Positions 25,581 to 36,678 of a stretch of DNA of 64,000 nucleotides are shown piece after piece. The DNA is taken from contig NZ_CP101417.1 of assembly GCF_024339125.1 (NCBI RefSeq), positions 2,553,001-2,617,000 of the forward strand, given 5' to 3'. The notes beneath the pieces are model-generated. The model saw only the letters and a list, made by a program, of their open reading frames with translations, searched no databases and was not told the origin of the DNA. Position numbers and translations under genes: made by a program. Positions within the stretch are counted from its first letter, which is position 1. The number at the start of each line of letters is the position of its first letter. The DNA comes from Xanthomonas hortorum (lineage in GTDB: Bacteria > Pseudomonadota > Gammaproteobacteria > Xanthomonadales > Xanthomonadaceae).

Positions 25581-25770
25581 CGTGCTGCTCCTTTATGCCG
25601 TGCAGCATGCAATGAAGTGCGGCACGCAGGCTCCATTGCGCTTGTTCAATTGTTCATTAGCTCAGAAGACAACGCTCTGAGGTGGCGTCACGTGGGGTGC
25701 GTGACGCGCGTGGCAGCCAGCAGCGCGCCGCTAACCGGATGCCACGCGTCGCTGCAGCTGTCACTGCCGA

Positions 25771-25801
25771 TCCGCACCGAATGGTAGCCATCCGGTGCGG
25801 A
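25771..25801 (-). terminator. Hairpin after glnS
   Basis: Stem of 14 bp with one mismatch (TCCGCACCGAATGG / CCATCCGGTGCGGA, loop TAG), six bases beyond the glnS stop. No T-run is seen, so it may be an RNA-end stabiliser. Confidence 0.5.
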
Positions 25802-25807
25802 GTTGAT

Positions 25808-27547
<1,740 letters not shown>

Positions 27548-27794
27548 GCGCGCATCAGCAATAGGTAAACCACAAGTTTAGGCGGTGGCACCGGTTTAGG
27601 GGTAGGACGCGTGTGGGTAGCCGGGCAGTTGGCGGCGATCGCGCGCCTTCGCTACCTGCGGGCAAGCACCGGGCTGGCAAGGGCTCCGTGTGGTCGACCT
27701 CAGGCAGGACCAGCTGCATCGGCGAGCGATAACCAGGCTGGCCGTCATCGCCGCCGACGCGTACGCTGCGCCGATCCTTCGGAGTGCCCCACGC

Positions 27795-28436
27795 ATGCCA
27801 TTGCCCCGCCTGGTGATCGGCGACAAGACCCTGTCCTCATGGTCGCTGCGCCCGTGGCTGCTGCTGCGGCACTTCCAGGTGCCGTTCGAGGAGATTGCGC
27901 TGCCGCTGGAGACGCCCGAGTTCCAGGCCCGCATCGCCGGCTATTCGCCGACCCGGCAGGTGCCGGTGCTGTGGGACGACACCCTGCATGTCTGGGATTC
28001 GCTGGCGATCTGCGAATACATCAACGAGCGCTGGCTCGCCGGGCGCGGCTGGCCGGCCGACCTGGCCGTGCGGGCGCAGGCGCGCGCCGCCGCCGCGGAA
28101 ATGCATTCGGGCTTCGCCGCCCTGCGTACCCAACTGCCGATGGATCTGGCCCGCGCGCCCGGCCCCGCGCACTGGGACGCGGCCGCTGAGCGTGACATCA
28201 CCCGCATCCAGGCGCTGTGGGCAAGCCTGCGCGCCGAGCATGGGCACGCAGGCCAGTACCTGTGTGGTGAGTTCGGCATTGTCGATGCCATGTTCGCCCC
28301 GGTCGCACTGCGCTTTGCCAGCTACGGCGTTCCGCTGTTCGAAGCCGCTGGCGACTATCTGGCCGCACTCGATGCCTTGCCGGCACTGCGCGAGTGGAAG
28401 CAGGGCGCCGAGCGCGAACGCCTGGGGCGTCATTGA
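27795..28436 (+). CDS. Glutathione S-transferase
   Basis: Soluble GST of 213 residues. The thioredoxin-like N-domain reads MPLPRLVIGDKTLSSWSLRPWLLLRHF, with the active-site Ser in the SSWS loop, cis-Pro in SPTRQVPVLWDD, and DSLAICEYINERW which binds the glutathione gamma-glutamyl group. The helical C-domain includes GEFGIVDAMFAPVALRF with the N-capping box and Asp. Start ATG at 27795; upstream codons in this frame are low-quality. It is followed after two bases by the DUF2007 gene, so both are probably one transcript. Substrate unknown. Confidence 0.88.
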   Translation: MPLPRLVIGDKTLSSWSLRPWLLLRHFQVPFEEIALPLETPEFQARIAGYSPTRQVPVLWDDTLHVWDSLAICEYINERWLAGRGWPADLAVRAQARAAAAEMHSGFAALRTQLPMDLARAPGPAHWDAAAERDITRIQALWASLRAEHGHAGQYLCGEFGIVDAMFAPVALRFASYGVPLFEAAGDYLAALDALPALREWKQGAERERLGRH

Positions 28437-28438
28437 CC

Positions 28439-28669
28439 ATGCAGATCGCGTATCGCGCCAGCCACATCATCGGCGCGCATCTGGCCAAGCACGCGCTGGA
28501 AGATGCGGGCATCACCGCGTTTGTGTTCGGCGAGTCGCTATTGGGCGGCGCCGGCGAACTACCCGCATTCGGCGTACTGCAGGTCTGCGTGGCCGACCTG
28601 CATCTGAGTCAGGCGCAGGCGGTGCTGGCTCAGATCGGGTTGTGCGAGGAGGTCACGCGGGCGGTGTGA
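28439..28669 (+). CDS. DUF2007-type small protein
   Basis: Protein of 76 residues with the layout of the DUF2007 (putative signal transducing protein) family: an N-terminal strand, the helix ASHIIGAHLAKHALEDAGI, a loop GESLLGGAGELPAFG, strand LQVCVADLHLSQAQAVLAQ. The ATG at 28439 is two bases after the GST stop. The fold is PII-like in size but lacks known ligand residues. No function is established for the family. Confidence 0.75.
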   Translation: MQIAYRASHIIGAHLAKHALEDAGITAFVFGESLLGGAGELPAFGVLQVCVADLHLSQAQAVLAQIGLCEEVTRAV

Positions 28670-28791
28670 TATTCATGGCGGCAATCGGCACGTAGCGAGC
28701 GGTTGAGTAGTCGTTTCGTTAGCTACTCTTTCGAGTCGTGGTGTGGCTTGGTGCAGTCAAATGTCTAGGTCAAGAGCCTGGGTGGTCGAGG

Positions 28792-28898
28792 GCGCGGTGC
28801 CCTCACCGCTTGCGGGACACGCCGTGAACCCGTCCCTGGGGGCTCGGTGGCGGCATCCATGCCGCCACACGGTCCCGCAAGCGGTGAGGACACCGCGC
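28792..28898. repeat. Palindromic intergenic repeat, copy E (second subtype, reversed)
   Basis: Arms 28792-28818 and 28872-28898 pair at 26 of 27 positions around a GGCGGCAT/ATGCCGCC inner hairpin. It is the reverse-oriented counterpart of copy D. A 55-bp linker, reverse-complementary to the one at 24341-24397 and containing CGGCTGTTTTATTGAAAA, joins it to copy C. Confidence 0.9.
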
Positions 28899-28953
28899 CA
28901 GAAAGTTTGCCGGCTGTTTTATTGAAAACCATGCACACCGACCATCTCGACTG

Positions 28954-29059
28954 GTCCTTGCCCGCTCACCGTCGCGGGACCTTACGCGGCATGGATGCCG
29001 CGTAAGAGCCTACATGGACGTACTTGCGGCGTGTCCCGCGACGGTGGGCGGGCAAGGGC
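28954..29059. repeat. Palindromic intergenic repeat, copy C (reversed)
   Basis: Reverse orientation of copies A and B. Arms 28954-28980 and 29033-29059 pair nearly perfectly, with the inner hairpin CTTACGCGGCAT/ATGCCGCGTAAG directly after the left arm. Its right arm is also the first part of the tandem array that runs into the response-regulator gene. Confidence 0.9.
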
Positions 29060-29450
29060 CCTGCAGCCAAGCCGCAGATCATCCGCTCTAAAACTTAACT
29101 CTGCTGACGCCCCCCGGCGGCGCAGCATCCTGCGCGGCGAGGGCGCGCAGACGCTGAAAGAACGTACTTGCAGCGTGTCCCGCGAGGGTGGGCATGCAAG
29201 GGCCCCACAGCCAAGCCGCAGATCATCCGCCCTAAAAACTTAACTCTGCTGATGCCCCCCGGCGGCGCAGCATCCGACGCGGCGAGGGCGCGCAGACGCT
29301 ACTACAAGGACGTACTTGCGGCGTGTCCCGCGACGGTCGGCGGGCAAGGGCCCCACAACCAAGCCGCAGACCATCGGCTCTAAAAACTTAACTCTGCTGA
29401 CGCCACCCCGGCGGCGCAGCATCAGGCGCAGCGAGGGCGCGCAGACGCTT
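29018..29450. repeat. Tandem array of three ~145-bp units ending in a coding 3' end
   Basis: Units start at 29018, 29162 and 29310 with ACGTACTTGC (periods 144 and 148 bp). Each contains a copy of the palindrome outer arm, a CCAAGCCGCAGA spacer, and a segment of about 59 bp equal to the last codons and stop of the response-regulator gene at 29388. The third unit is the real gene end; the first two hold non-coding copies of it. The 28670-29388 gap thus consists of repeats and contains no additional gene that I can support. Confidence 0.88.
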
Positions 29451-29852
29451 GAACAGCACCGTGGTTTCGGCCACGTTCCAGACCCGCAGCGCGACCTCGA
29501 AGGTGTCCAGGGGCTTGGTCAAAAAATCCTTCGCGCCGAGGCCTAACGCGCGATGGCGTGCGCTGCGGCTGGGGTCGGCGGTGAGCACGATCACCGGCAA
29601 AAAGTGGCCGGGGTCGGACAGCCGCGCCAGTTGTTCCAGCAGCGCATAGCCATCCAGCTCGGGCATTTTCAGATCCAGCAAAATCAGGTCCGGCGCAAAT
29701 GCAGACACCAGCCCCATCACCCGCAATGGGTCGGTGGTGGCGATCACCTGCTGGAAGCCTTCGCGCTGCAGCAGGTCTTCGAGCAACCGCACATTGGCCG
29801 GCTCGTCGTCGACGATGAGGATGCGGGAACCCAGGATTTCGTCGCGTGTCAT
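29388..29852 (-). CDS. Single-domain response regulator with repeat-derived C-terminal tail
   Basis: CheY-like receiver of 154 residues. Acidic pocket residues are in LIVDDEPANV, the phospho-acceptor is Asp60 (LILLDLKMPELDG), the switch Thr is in VIVLTADPS and the Lys is Lys113 (FLTKPLD). There is no output domain. The last 18 or so residues (LRALAAPDAAPPGWRQQS) and the TAA stop lie in a tandemly repeated DNA unit, so the tail may be a late addition. The start overlaps the kinase stop by ATGA. It probably receives phosphate from the hybrid kinase encoded just upstream. Confidence 0.88.
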   Translation of the reverse strand: MTRDEILGSRILIVDDEPANVRLLEDLLQREGFQQVIATTDPLRVMGLVSAFAPDLILLDLKMPELDGYALLEQLARLSDPGHFLPVIVLTADPSRSARHRALGLGAKDFLTKPLDTFEVALRVWNVAETTVLFKRLRALAAPDAAPPGWRQQS

Positions 29853-31759
29853 GCCAGCAGCCCGTCGATCACAGTGAAGAATTCCGCCACATCGAGCGGT
29901 TTGGTCAGATACGCGCGTACGCCCTGATTGCCCACACGTGCCAATGTGGCAGTGGTGGCATCGGCGCTGATCACCACCACCGGCACCTCCGCAGTGGCCG
30001 GCTGGCTTTGCAACTCGCGCAGCAATTCTTCGCCATTGCCATCGCTCAAATGCAGATCCAGCAGGATCAGATCCGGCAGGCCTTGCTGCAGCAGCTCGCG
30101 CGCCTGCGCCAGGCTGGCCGCTTCGAGCAGTTGCCACTGCGGGCGACGCTCGCTGAGGGTGCGGATCAAGGCCTGGTTGGACGGATTGTCTTCGATGCTC
30201 AGCAACCGACACACACCGCTGCCGGCGTTGCTCGGCGGCAGGATTATGCGCGCCGGCTCGCTGCGTTGCGGGTCGCCCTGCGGCAACGCAATCCAGAAGC
30301 GAGCGCCATCGCGGCTGCTGTCCACGCCGATGCGACCGCCCATTGCCTCGATCAGGCGCTTGCTCAACGCCAGCCCCAGACCGGTGCCTTCCACCGCCGA
30401 ACGCTCTGCACCCAGCCGCTCGAACGGCGTGAACAGCCGTTCGATCTGCGCTGGCGTGAGCCCCGCGCCCTGGTCTGCAACGGTGATGCGCACCTGCTCG
30501 CCATCCGGCTGCGCGCTCACCTGCACCTGGCCGCCGGTGCGATTGAACTTGACCGCGTTCGACAGCAGATTGAGCAGCACCTGACGCAGCCGCTGCGCAT
30601 CGGCGCGCACTGTCCACGGCCCGTCGATGGCGGCCGGTTGCAGCGCGATGCCGTACTTGTCCGCGTCCGGGGCGATCAGGCCCAAGGCTTCGTGCACGGC
30701 GGCACGCACCGAGATCGGTTCCGGGCTCAGATCCAGCTGATCGGCTTCGATACGCGCGATATCCAGCAGCTCGGTGATCAATCCCAGTAAGTGCCGGCCG
30801 GCACCGAGAATATGTTGCAGATGGCGTCGGTGCGCAGGTTCGGGCAGATCCATTTCCAGCACCTGCGCGTAGCCCAGAATCGCATTGAGCGGCGTGCGCA
30901 ATTCGTGGCTGCTGCGCGAGAGGAATTCGGTTTTTGCGCGGTTGGCGGTTTCGGCCTCGCGACGTGCCAATTGCGCTTCGGCCGCGCGCGCGGCGAGCAG
31001 TTCGCTGGCCTGGGCCAGGCGCTGACCGACCTGGCCCAGTTCATCGCCTGCACGCGGCTGTGGTGCCAGCGGCAAGCCTTCGCCCAGCCGATCCGCATTG
31101 GCCGCCAACGTGCGCAAGCGCCCGGACAACGCCGATGCGAACCACGCCACCGCAAAGACCGCGCCCAGGCCACCGAGCATCGCCGCGCTCAAGGTGATGA
31201 TGAGATTGCGCTGGCGCAGCCCCTGCGCCTTGGCGGTGCGCACCTGCAACTGCGCGGTTTCGTAGTTGCGCAGTTCGCGCAATTCGGCGCGCAGGATGTC
31301 GAGTTTGTACTTGCCGTCCCAGAGCTGGCGGATCTCTTCTTCGCGGCTCAGATCCGGTGCCAGCAAACGGCGCCAGCCCTGCATTTTTTCGGCAAATAAC
31401 GGTTTGATGCGCGCAAACCGCTGCGCTTGCCCCGGGTCGGTGATGCGTTGCGATAGCCGCTCTGCCACGCGTTGCAAACGCGGTTCGGCATCGCGATACG
31501 GGGTGAGGAATTCATCGCGGCGCACCAGGCGATAACCGCGCACGCCGGCTGCGGTTTCTGCCAAGAGTGCGTGCGCTTCGTAGAGATCGCTCAGCACTTC
31601 AAGGGTCTGCCGCACATCGTTTTCGGCGGCGATGTTCTGCCGTTCCACGCTGTAGATCGCCATCAGTGCGACCGCCAGCAGCAGCAGCGGCAAGGTCACC
31701 ACCGCCAGACTCTTGCGGGTGATCGGCCAATCGTTCCAACGCACTGCCAAAGCATTCAT
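29849..31759 (-). CDS. Membrane hybrid sensor histidine kinase
   Basis: Protein of 636 residues. Order: membrane helix at 17-37, a periplasmic CHASE3-like four-helix sensor with ETAAGVRGYRLVRRDEF (about 40-180), second helix 187-210, HAMP-like linker, then HisKA with His285 (SSHELRTPLN). The HATPase domain follows with NLLSNAVKF, DQGAGL and GTGLGLALSK, and a C-terminal receiver has Asp568 (LILLDLHLSDG). All phosphotransfer residues are present. It is overlapped on both sides (4 bp) by the luxR-type and response-regulator genes, so the three are coupled. No separate Hpt protein gene is nearby. The stimulus is unknown. Confidence 0.9.
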   Translation of the reverse strand: MNALAVRWNDWPITRKSLAVVTLPLLLLAVALMAIYSVERQNIAAENDVRQTLEVLSDLYEAHALLAETAAGVRGYRLVRRDEFLTPYRDAEPRLQRVAERLSQRITDPGQAQRFARIKPLFAEKMQGWRRLLAPDLSREEEIRQLWDGKYKLDILRAELRELRNYETAQLQVRTAKAQGLRQRNLIITLSAAMLGGLGAVFAVAWFASALSGRLRTLAANADRLGEGLPLAPQPRAGDELGQVGQRLAQASELLAARAAEAQLARREAETANRAKTEFLSRSSHELRTPLNAILGYAQVLEMDLPEPAHRRHLQHILGAGRHLLGLITELLDIARIEADQLDLSPEPISVRAAVHEALGLIAPDADKYGIALQPAAIDGPWTVRADAQRLRQVLLNLLSNAVKFNRTGGQVQVSAQPDGEQVRITVADQGAGLTPAQIERLFTPFERLGAERSAVEGTGLGLALSKRLIEAMGGRIGVDSSRDGARFWIALPQGDPQRSEPARIILPPSNAGSGVCRLLSIEDNPSNQALIRTLSERRPQWQLLEAASLAQARELLQQGLPDLILLDLHLSDGNGEELLRELQSQPATAEVPVVVISADATTATLARVGNQGVRAYLTKPLDVAEFFTVIDGLLA

Positions 31760-32463
31760 AGCGCGAGTCCGGCATGGACCGCGTACACCGCGGCCTGGGT
31801 GCGATCTTTTACCTCAAGTTTCTGCAGGATTCGCTCCACATGCACTTTTACCGTGCCGGGAGAAATCCCCAGTTCAGCTGCGAGCGTGGCGTTGGTGAGC
31901 CCGCGCGGGAGCAGCGAGAGCACCTGTTTCTCGCGTTTGCTCAGCGCGCTGAGGCGATCGTCCTGCACCGGTTTACGCCGGCGCGTGGCGAGCGGTTTGG
32001 CCGGTTCGGCCACCATTGCCGGCAGCAATAGCGCGAACGCTTGCAGCGCCTGCACATCGTCGTTGCCGGGTGCGGGGCGGCTGTCGTTCCAGGCCACGCA
32101 CAGCATGCCGTGGGTGGTGCCCAGCGCATGGATCGGGACCTTGGCTTCGCGCATATCGGCCGGGCGCGGTGGCATCAACCAGGCCGCCTCATGGCTGTCG
32201 CCGGCAGCGCTGGCGCCGGGCGGCAGTGCGCGGCCGCGGCTGGCGAGTATCTGCGCGCGCGGACCGCGTTGCGCCAGCACCGCGCCGTGTTCCAGGCCCA
32301 GCAACAGCAACATGCGTCCCAGCACCGCATCGCAGGCCTGCTCCGGGGTCTGGGCCTGCCGCAGCGCCACAGCGGTCTCCCAGAGCGCTTGCCAACGTGC
32401 GCTATCGGAGGCGTCGCGTCGTAGCGCAAGACGCCAATCGCCAGCAGTGGTGGGGGTTTCCAT
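31756..32463 (-). CDS. LuxR-family transcription regulator
   Basis: Protein of 235 residues with a C-terminal LuxR/FixJ helix-turn-helix (LSKREKQVLSLLPRGLTN, ELGISPGTVKVHVERILQ, about residues 172-230). The N-terminal two-thirds resembles a GAF-like sensor (QTPEQACDAVLGRMLLLLGLEHGAVL). No receiver domain or phospho-Asp is seen, so it is not a classical NarL-type regulator. It is the first gene of the luxR-kinase-receiver operon and overlaps the kinase start by four bases. It may sense a small molecule or interact with the kinase pathway; the targets are unknown. Confidence 0.85.
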   Translation of the reverse strand: METPTTAGDWRLALRRDASDSARWQALWETAVALRQAQTPEQACDAVLGRMLLLLGLEHGAVLAQRGPRAQILASRGRALPPGASAAGDSHEAAWLMPPRPADMREAKVPIHALGTTHGMLCVAWNDSRPAPGNDDVQALQAFALLLPAMVAEPAKPLATRRRKPVQDDRLSALSKREKQVLSLLPRGLTNATLAAELGISPGTVKVHVERILQKLEVKDRTQAAVYAVHAGLAL

Positions 32464-32587
32464 GTCTTGCCTCTAGGCCGATCAGCATATTTGAGTATAT
32501 GCCACTCGGCAGAATTTTCGAGGCCGGGCGATTTCGATACTGAGCCTGCCCGATGAGGCACCCCCATCAACTACACGGAGATTCCCC

Positions 32588-33103
32588 ATGCGTCGCACCT
32601 TTATCTCTCTGGTTCTGGCTCTGGCTGCCACCCCGGCGCTGGCTGGCGGCGTGATGCACTACACCGACAAGGCCAAGCTGCCTGCCGATGGCGAAGAGCG
32701 CGAAGTGGCGGCGTTGTTCGACACCTGGAACGCGGCGCTGGCCACCGGCAACCCGCACAAGGTTGCCGATCTGTACGCACCGGACGGCGTGCTGCTGCCG
32801 ACCGTCTCCAACGAAGTGCGCGCTTCGCGGGCGCAGATCGAAAAGTACTTCGAGATGTTCCTGACCAAGAAGCCGCAGGGCGTCGTCAACTACCGCACCG
32901 TGCGCGTACTCGATGAAGACAGCGCGGTGGATGCCGGTGTCTATACCTTCACGCTGACCGACAAGGACGGCAAGAAGAGCAAGGTGCAGGCGCGCTACAC
33001 CTTCGTGTACGAAAAGCGCGACGACAAGTGGCTGATCATCAACCACCACAGCTCGGCGATGCCGGAAGTGGACACCGCCACTGCCTCGTTGACCAAGAAG
33101 TAA
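32588..33103 (+). CDS. Exported DUF4440/CaMKII-association-domain-like protein
   Basis: Protein of 171 residues with a clear signal peptide (RRTFISLVLALAATPALAGG). The mature part has an NTF2-like fold of the CaMKII association / SgcJ-EcaC type: EREVAALFDTWNAALATGNPHKVADLYAPDGVLLPTV, then ARYTFVYEKRDDKWLIINHHSSAMP. Homologues are common, secreted or periplasmic, and without assigned function. The ATG follows CACGGAGA. It is monocistronic, with a GC hairpin after the stop. The divergent neighbour is the LuxR-type gene. Confidence 0.8.
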   Translation: MRRTFISLVLALAATPALAGGVMHYTDKAKLPADGEEREVAALFDTWNAALATGNPHKVADLYAPDGVLLPTVSNEVRASRAQIEKYFEMFLTKKPQGVVNYRTVRVLDEDSAVDAGVYTFTLTDKDGKKSKVQARYTFVYEKRDDKWLIINHHSSAMPEVDTATASLTKK

Positions 33104-33112
33104 TGCCGTATT

Positions 33113-33142
33113 GGCCGTAGTGGCTTGAAAGCCGCTACGGCC
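33113..33142 (+). terminator. Hairpin after the DUF4440 gene
   Basis: GGCCGTAGTGGCT pairs with AGCCGCTACGGCC (13-bp stem with one wobble, short GAA-containing loop), ten bases after the stop. No T-run. Confidence 0.55.
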
Positions 33143-33186
33143 GGTGCCATCCAGCAGGCAACCCTTACACACGCGGGAGTTGCACC

Positions 33187-33837
33187 ATGCTGGGAATCGG
33201 CGCCTTCAAGCAACGCATGCCACGTCCAGGCGAAGCACTACCGGGGCGCGAGCAAGCGCTGCCGCTGCACAACACGCACCTGATCAACGGCCATCCGTTG
33301 CGCGGGGAGTTCACCGGCCTGGCCCAGGTGCAATTCGGGCTTGGCTGCTTCTGGGGCGCAGAACGCAAGTTCTGGAACGTGCCAGGGGTGTACAGCACGG
33401 CAGTGGGTTACGCCGGTGGCGAAACGCCCAATGCCACTTACGGCGAAGTGTGTTCCGGACAGACCGGCCACACCGAAGCGGTGCTGGTGGTCTATGACGC
33501 ACAGGCGGTGTCGTTTGCGCAATTGCTGCGCACCTTCTGGGAAAGCCACGACCCCACCCAGGGCATGCAGCAAGGCAACGACGTCGGCACGCAATACCGC
33601 TCGGCGATCTATTGCACGACACAGCAGCAATACGACGCTGCGCTGGCCAGCCGCGATGCGTACCAGCAACAACTGGACGCAGCCGGGTATGGCGCAATCA
33701 CCACGGAGATCCGTTTCCCGGCACCCACGTTCTATTACGCCGAAGACGATCACCAGCAATATCTCGCCAAGCACCCCAATGGCTATTGCGGGCTTGGCGG
33801 AACGGGAGTGAGCTGCCCGATCGGGCTGGATGCCTGA
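33187..33837 (+). CDS. msrA: Peptide methionine-S-sulfoxide reductase MsrA
   Basis: Reduces methionine-S-sulfoxide in proteins using thioredoxin. The protein has 216 residues; the catalytic motif [10 protein letters not shown] puts the nucleophile at Cys54, and the recycling cysteines are in the C-terminal [15 protein letters not shown]. The N-terminal extension of about 45 residues is like that of E. coli MsrA. Other conserved blocks: [26 protein letters not shown] and [20 protein letters not shown]. It stands alone on the plus strand; the operon for peroxide defence lies 3 kb away on the other strand. Confidence 0.95.
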   Translation: MLGIGAFKQRMPRPGEALPGREQALPLHNTHLINGHPLRGEFTGLAQVQFGLGCFWGAERKFWNVPGVYSTAVGYAGGETPNATYGEVCSGQTGHTEAVLVVYDAQAVSFAQLLRTFWESHDPTQGMQQGNDVGTQYRSAIYCTTQQQYDAALASRDAYQQQLDAAGYGAITTEIRFPAPTFYYAEDDHQQYLAKHPNGYCGLGGTGVSCPIGLDA

Positions 33838-34097
33838 CGGAAAGGCGGGTCGGATTGAGCGCTGTCATCCATTGTGATGACGTGCCGATGGCCAACAGTG
33901 ACCGGCAGCGTTATCACGATCAGGCAGCGCATGGGAGTGCATGCCAGGCAACTTGAATGGCTACGTTGGAGACAACGTGGCCATCTTTTTTTGCGGCGGT
34001 CGCAAGGCAATGTCTGCGACGCGGCGGGGAGCAGCGATGCAATGCGTGCAGACAATCAGCTGTGCCGGTTCAGATCCGCCGGCTCACATCTTCCAGG

Positions 34098-34667
34098 TCA
34101 GACGAACTCACCGGCGAACATGCCGCGCAGCTGCGAGAGCATGTCGGTGCGTTCCGGATGCAGCAGTCGCATGCAGGCCAGCGCGAAACCGACCGGGCTG
34201 GTGCCGGGCGCGGTGATCACGCCGTCGGCAGCGACGACTTTTTCGTGGCGATAGTGTGCAGCGCCTGCATAAGGCACCACGTGTTCCTGCAGAAAGGCCA
34301 ACGTGTTGCTGGTATGCGCGCGGTCGTCGAGCAAACCGGCATAGGCCAATGCGATGGTGGCGCCGCAGATTGCAGCGACCGGGCGCTGCTGTTGCACGCG
34401 TTCCACCAACAGGCCGCTCAATCCGGGAATCTCGCCGGCCTGCCAGCGTTCGCTGCCGGGCAGGATCCAGAGATCGGCCTCCAGCGGTGCCAGATCGGAA
34501 AGCGCGAAGTCCGGTGTGATGCGCAAGCCGCCAATCGACTGCACCGGCTGGCCGTCGATACTGGCGATGGCAACCTGGTCGCCGAACCATTCACGCGCCG
34601 CCGGCAGTACGACGCCGATTTCCCAATCGGCCACGCCGTCGACCATCACCACTGCAATGTTTGCCAT
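34098..34667 (-). CDS. DJ-1/PfpI family protein
   Basis: Protein of 189 residues with the flavodoxin-like DJ-1/PfpI fold. The nucleophile elbow is AAICGATIAL with Cys101, and Glu16 in ADWEIG matches the conserved acid that activates the cysteine. Similar proteins act as glyoxalases, deglycase-like stress proteins or amidases; the subfamily with DWEIG near the N-terminus is often annotated as glutamine-amidotransferase-like. It is single, between msrA and the transaldolase gene. Confidence 0.83.
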   Translation of the reverse strand: MANIAVVMVDGVADWEIGVVLPAAREWFGDQVAIASIDGQPVQSIGGLRITPDFALSDLAPLEADLWILPGSERWQAGEIPGLSGLLVERVQQQRPVAAICGATIALAYAGLLDDRAHTSNTLAFLQEHVVPYAGAAHYRHEKVVAADGVITAPGTSPVGFALACMRLLHPERTDMLSQLRGMFAGEFV

Positions 34668-34825
34668 TGTCCGCTACGCCAGTTGAGGAATCCGAATTCT
34701 AGGCAGTGCGCGCGCGGCGGTTGTAAGCGTTGTGTGGAGGATGGCGCTGAACGAAATCCCAGAAACGACAACGCCCGCAGGCTGATAAGCCGCGAGCGTT
34801 GGCGTCACACAACCGTGATAGGCAA

Positions 34826-35794
34826 TCAGCCGGCGAGTTTGTCGGCGATGGTCTTGCGCAGCGCCTGCAGATCCTTGGCAAAGGTGTCGATGCCGCTGGC
34901 CAGCTTGTCGGTGGCCATCGGGTCGGCGGCCAGATCGGTGGCGAAGCTGTCGCTGTCGATCGGGGTGATCTGTGCGTTGTCTGCTTGCGCAGGGGAGAGC
35001 TTGCGCGGCAACTCGCCGTGTTCGGCGTCGAGCTTTTCCAACAGCTCTGGCGAGATGGTCAAACGATCGCAACCGGCCAGCGCTTCGATCTGCGCGGTGG
35101 AGCGGAACGAAGCGCCCATCACCACCGTGGACGAACCACGCTGTTTGAATTCGTTGTACACCGTGCGCACGAACACCACGCCCGGATCTTCGTCGATGCT
35201 GGCCGGGGTCTGCCCTTGGGCGACGTAGTAATCCAGGATGCGGCCAACGAACGGCGAAATCAGGAACACGCCGGCTTCTGCGCAGGCAAGCGCCTGCGAG
35301 CGGTTGAAGATCAACGTGAGGTTGCAGTCGATGCCTTCCAGCTGCAACTGGCGGGCCGCTTCGATGCCTTCCCAGGTCGCTGCGATCTTGATCAGGATCT
35401 TGTCTTTGGACACGCCGCGCTCGGCATACATCGCGATGAACTTGCGCGCCTTGGCGATGGTGGCTTGGGTGTCGTGCGCCAGGTCGGCATCGACCTCGGT
35501 GGAGACGCGGCCTGGCACCAATTCGGACAGTTTGGTGCCCACGCCGACGGTGAGACGGTCGGCGACTTCGTTGACGGTGGCCGTGCGATCTTCGCCGCCG
35601 TGTTCGCGGCCCCAGGCCAGTTCCTGCTCGATCAACTCCGCATAGACCGGCAGGTCCAGCGCTTTTTTGACCAGCGTGGGATTGGTGGTGCAGTCGACCG
35701 GCTTCAGGCGCTTGATGGCGTCGTAGTCGCCGGTGTCGGCAACAACGACAGACAGCTCACGCAGTTGAGCAAGCTTGGAGGGGGATGCAGTCAT
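34826..35794 (-). CDS. tal: Transaldolase
   Basis: Pentose-phosphate pathway enzyme of 322 residues, moving a dihydroxyacetone unit from sedoheptulose-7-phosphate to glyceraldehyde-3-phosphate. Signature [14 protein letters not shown] lies at 33-46 and the Schiff-base lysine is Lys136 in [24 protein letters not shown] segment ([14 protein letters not shown]) and VVMGASFRS are present. I use the ATG at 35794 ([14 protein letters not shown]), the normal family start; the longer frame to 35884 runs into the rnk gene. Length matches TalB. Confidence 0.95.
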   Translation of the reverse strand: MTASPSKLAQLRELSVVVADTGDYDAIKRLKPVDCTTNPTLVKKALDLPVYAELIEQELAWGREHGGEDRTATVNEVADRLTVGVGTKLSELVPGRVSTEVDADLAHDTQATIAKARKFIAMYAERGVSKDKILIKIAATWEGIEAARQLQLEGIDCNLTLIFNRSQALACAEAGVFLISPFVGRILDYYVAQGQTPASIDEDPGVVFVRTVYNEFKQRGSSTVVMGASFRSTAQIEALAGCDRLTISPELLEKLDAEHGELPRKLSPAQADNAQITPIDSDSFATDLAADPMATDKLASGIDTFAKDLQALRKTIADKLAG

Positions 35795-35855
35795 GCGGGT
35801 TCTCTCGAATCGTGGACGGGTCGGGGATAGGACGCAGCGCGTTACGTTAGCGCGC

Positions 35856-36287
35856 TCAGCGTTGTAAGTCGTCGGCCAGTGCATGTTGGTCGTGCACGGC
35901 AGTCACACGCAGGCGCAGGTCGCGTCCGTCTGGCGTGCGCCAGTCGATGCTCTGGCCGACCGACAGGCCAAGCAGCGCACTGCCAACCGGCGCGAGCACC
36001 GAAATGCGGCCGTGCTGTACATCGGCCTCGTGCGGATACACCAGGGTGAGCGTATGTCGTTCGCCATGCAGCTCATCTTCGCAGTCGATGCGGGAGTACA
36101 TGGTGACGACATCGCCGGGAATCTGATCGGCTGGCACAACGCGTGCGCGGCCCAGTTCGTCGCTCAGCGCAGTGGCGGCGGGATGCTTGTTGAACGCGGG
36201 CGAATCGAGCAATGCCTCGAGACGGGCGAGGTCATGGCTGGACACAAGAATGGACGGCGGCAAGCCGCTGTGGTGTTGCGAAGGCAT
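35856..36287 (-). CDS. rnk: Nucleoside diphosphate kinase regulator (Rnk-like, GreA/B C-domain)
   Basis: Protein of 143 residues with an N-terminal helical hairpin ([16 protein letters not shown]) and a C-terminal FKBP-like GreA/GreB domain ([50 protein letters not shown]). The short N-arm lacks the long coiled coil and acidic tip of GreA, as in Rnk. The ATG at 36287 is preceded by AGGAG; an upstream in-frame start at 36332 lacks one. Rnk binds RNA polymerase and affects nucleoside diphosphate kinase levels. It ends 61 bp before the transaldolase start. Confidence 0.82.
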   Translation of the reverse strand: MPSQHHSGLPPSILVSSHDLARLEALLDSPAFNKHPAATALSDELGRARVVPADQIPGDVVTMYSRIDCEDELHGERHTLTLVYPHEADVQHGRISVLAPVGSALLGLSVGQSIDWRTPDGRDLRLRVTAVHDQHALADDLQR

Positions 36288-36657
36288 GGCAATCTCCTGA
36301 CGACGACGGCTCGCCAACACGGTGAGCGTCATCTACAAGATGAGGGCGCCGTTGGTCGATCGCAATGCGCGGCCAGGTAGCGCAAGGCATCGTGCTTGCT
36401 GAGTGAGGCAGACGCGGTTTTGCAGGTTGCAGGCATTGGCCAAAGGGTCAGGCAAGCGCGCCAATGCGTCGGCCCGTGGTCGCAAGCAACCGGGTTGGAG
36501 TCTGCCGCATGCCAATGACGCAGAGGCCGCCGTGTGTGTTCAGATGCCTCGCGCAGTAACCAAAAGCCAAACAAGAAACGACGCTCGCGCGTCGCTTATG
36601 TGCGGTGGCAGGTGAGAAAGCATCGCGCGAAGCGACCGCAGCCGTGAAACAAATTTC
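36288..36657. other. Intergenic stretch without a supported gene
   Basis: Between rnk and oxyR I find only short open frames with no recognisable protein features. The oxyR-proximal end holds the heptamer repeat. No orfX-type gene, reported downstream of oxyR in some xanthomonads, can be recognised. Confidence 0.5.
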
Positions 36658-36678
36658 CGAATCCCGAATCCCGAATCC
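36658..36678. repeat. Three CGAATCC units directly at the oxyR stop
   Basis: Three exact 7-bp units end at the base before the oxyR stop codon complement. A four-unit relative lies next to the rlmM stop at 21957-21984. Confidence 0.8.

Noticed and set aside
36329..36574. 81-codon minus-strand frame downstream of oxyR as orfX
   Set aside because: No protein-like features or ribosome-binding site; Arg/His/Pro-rich composition typical of non-coding frames.
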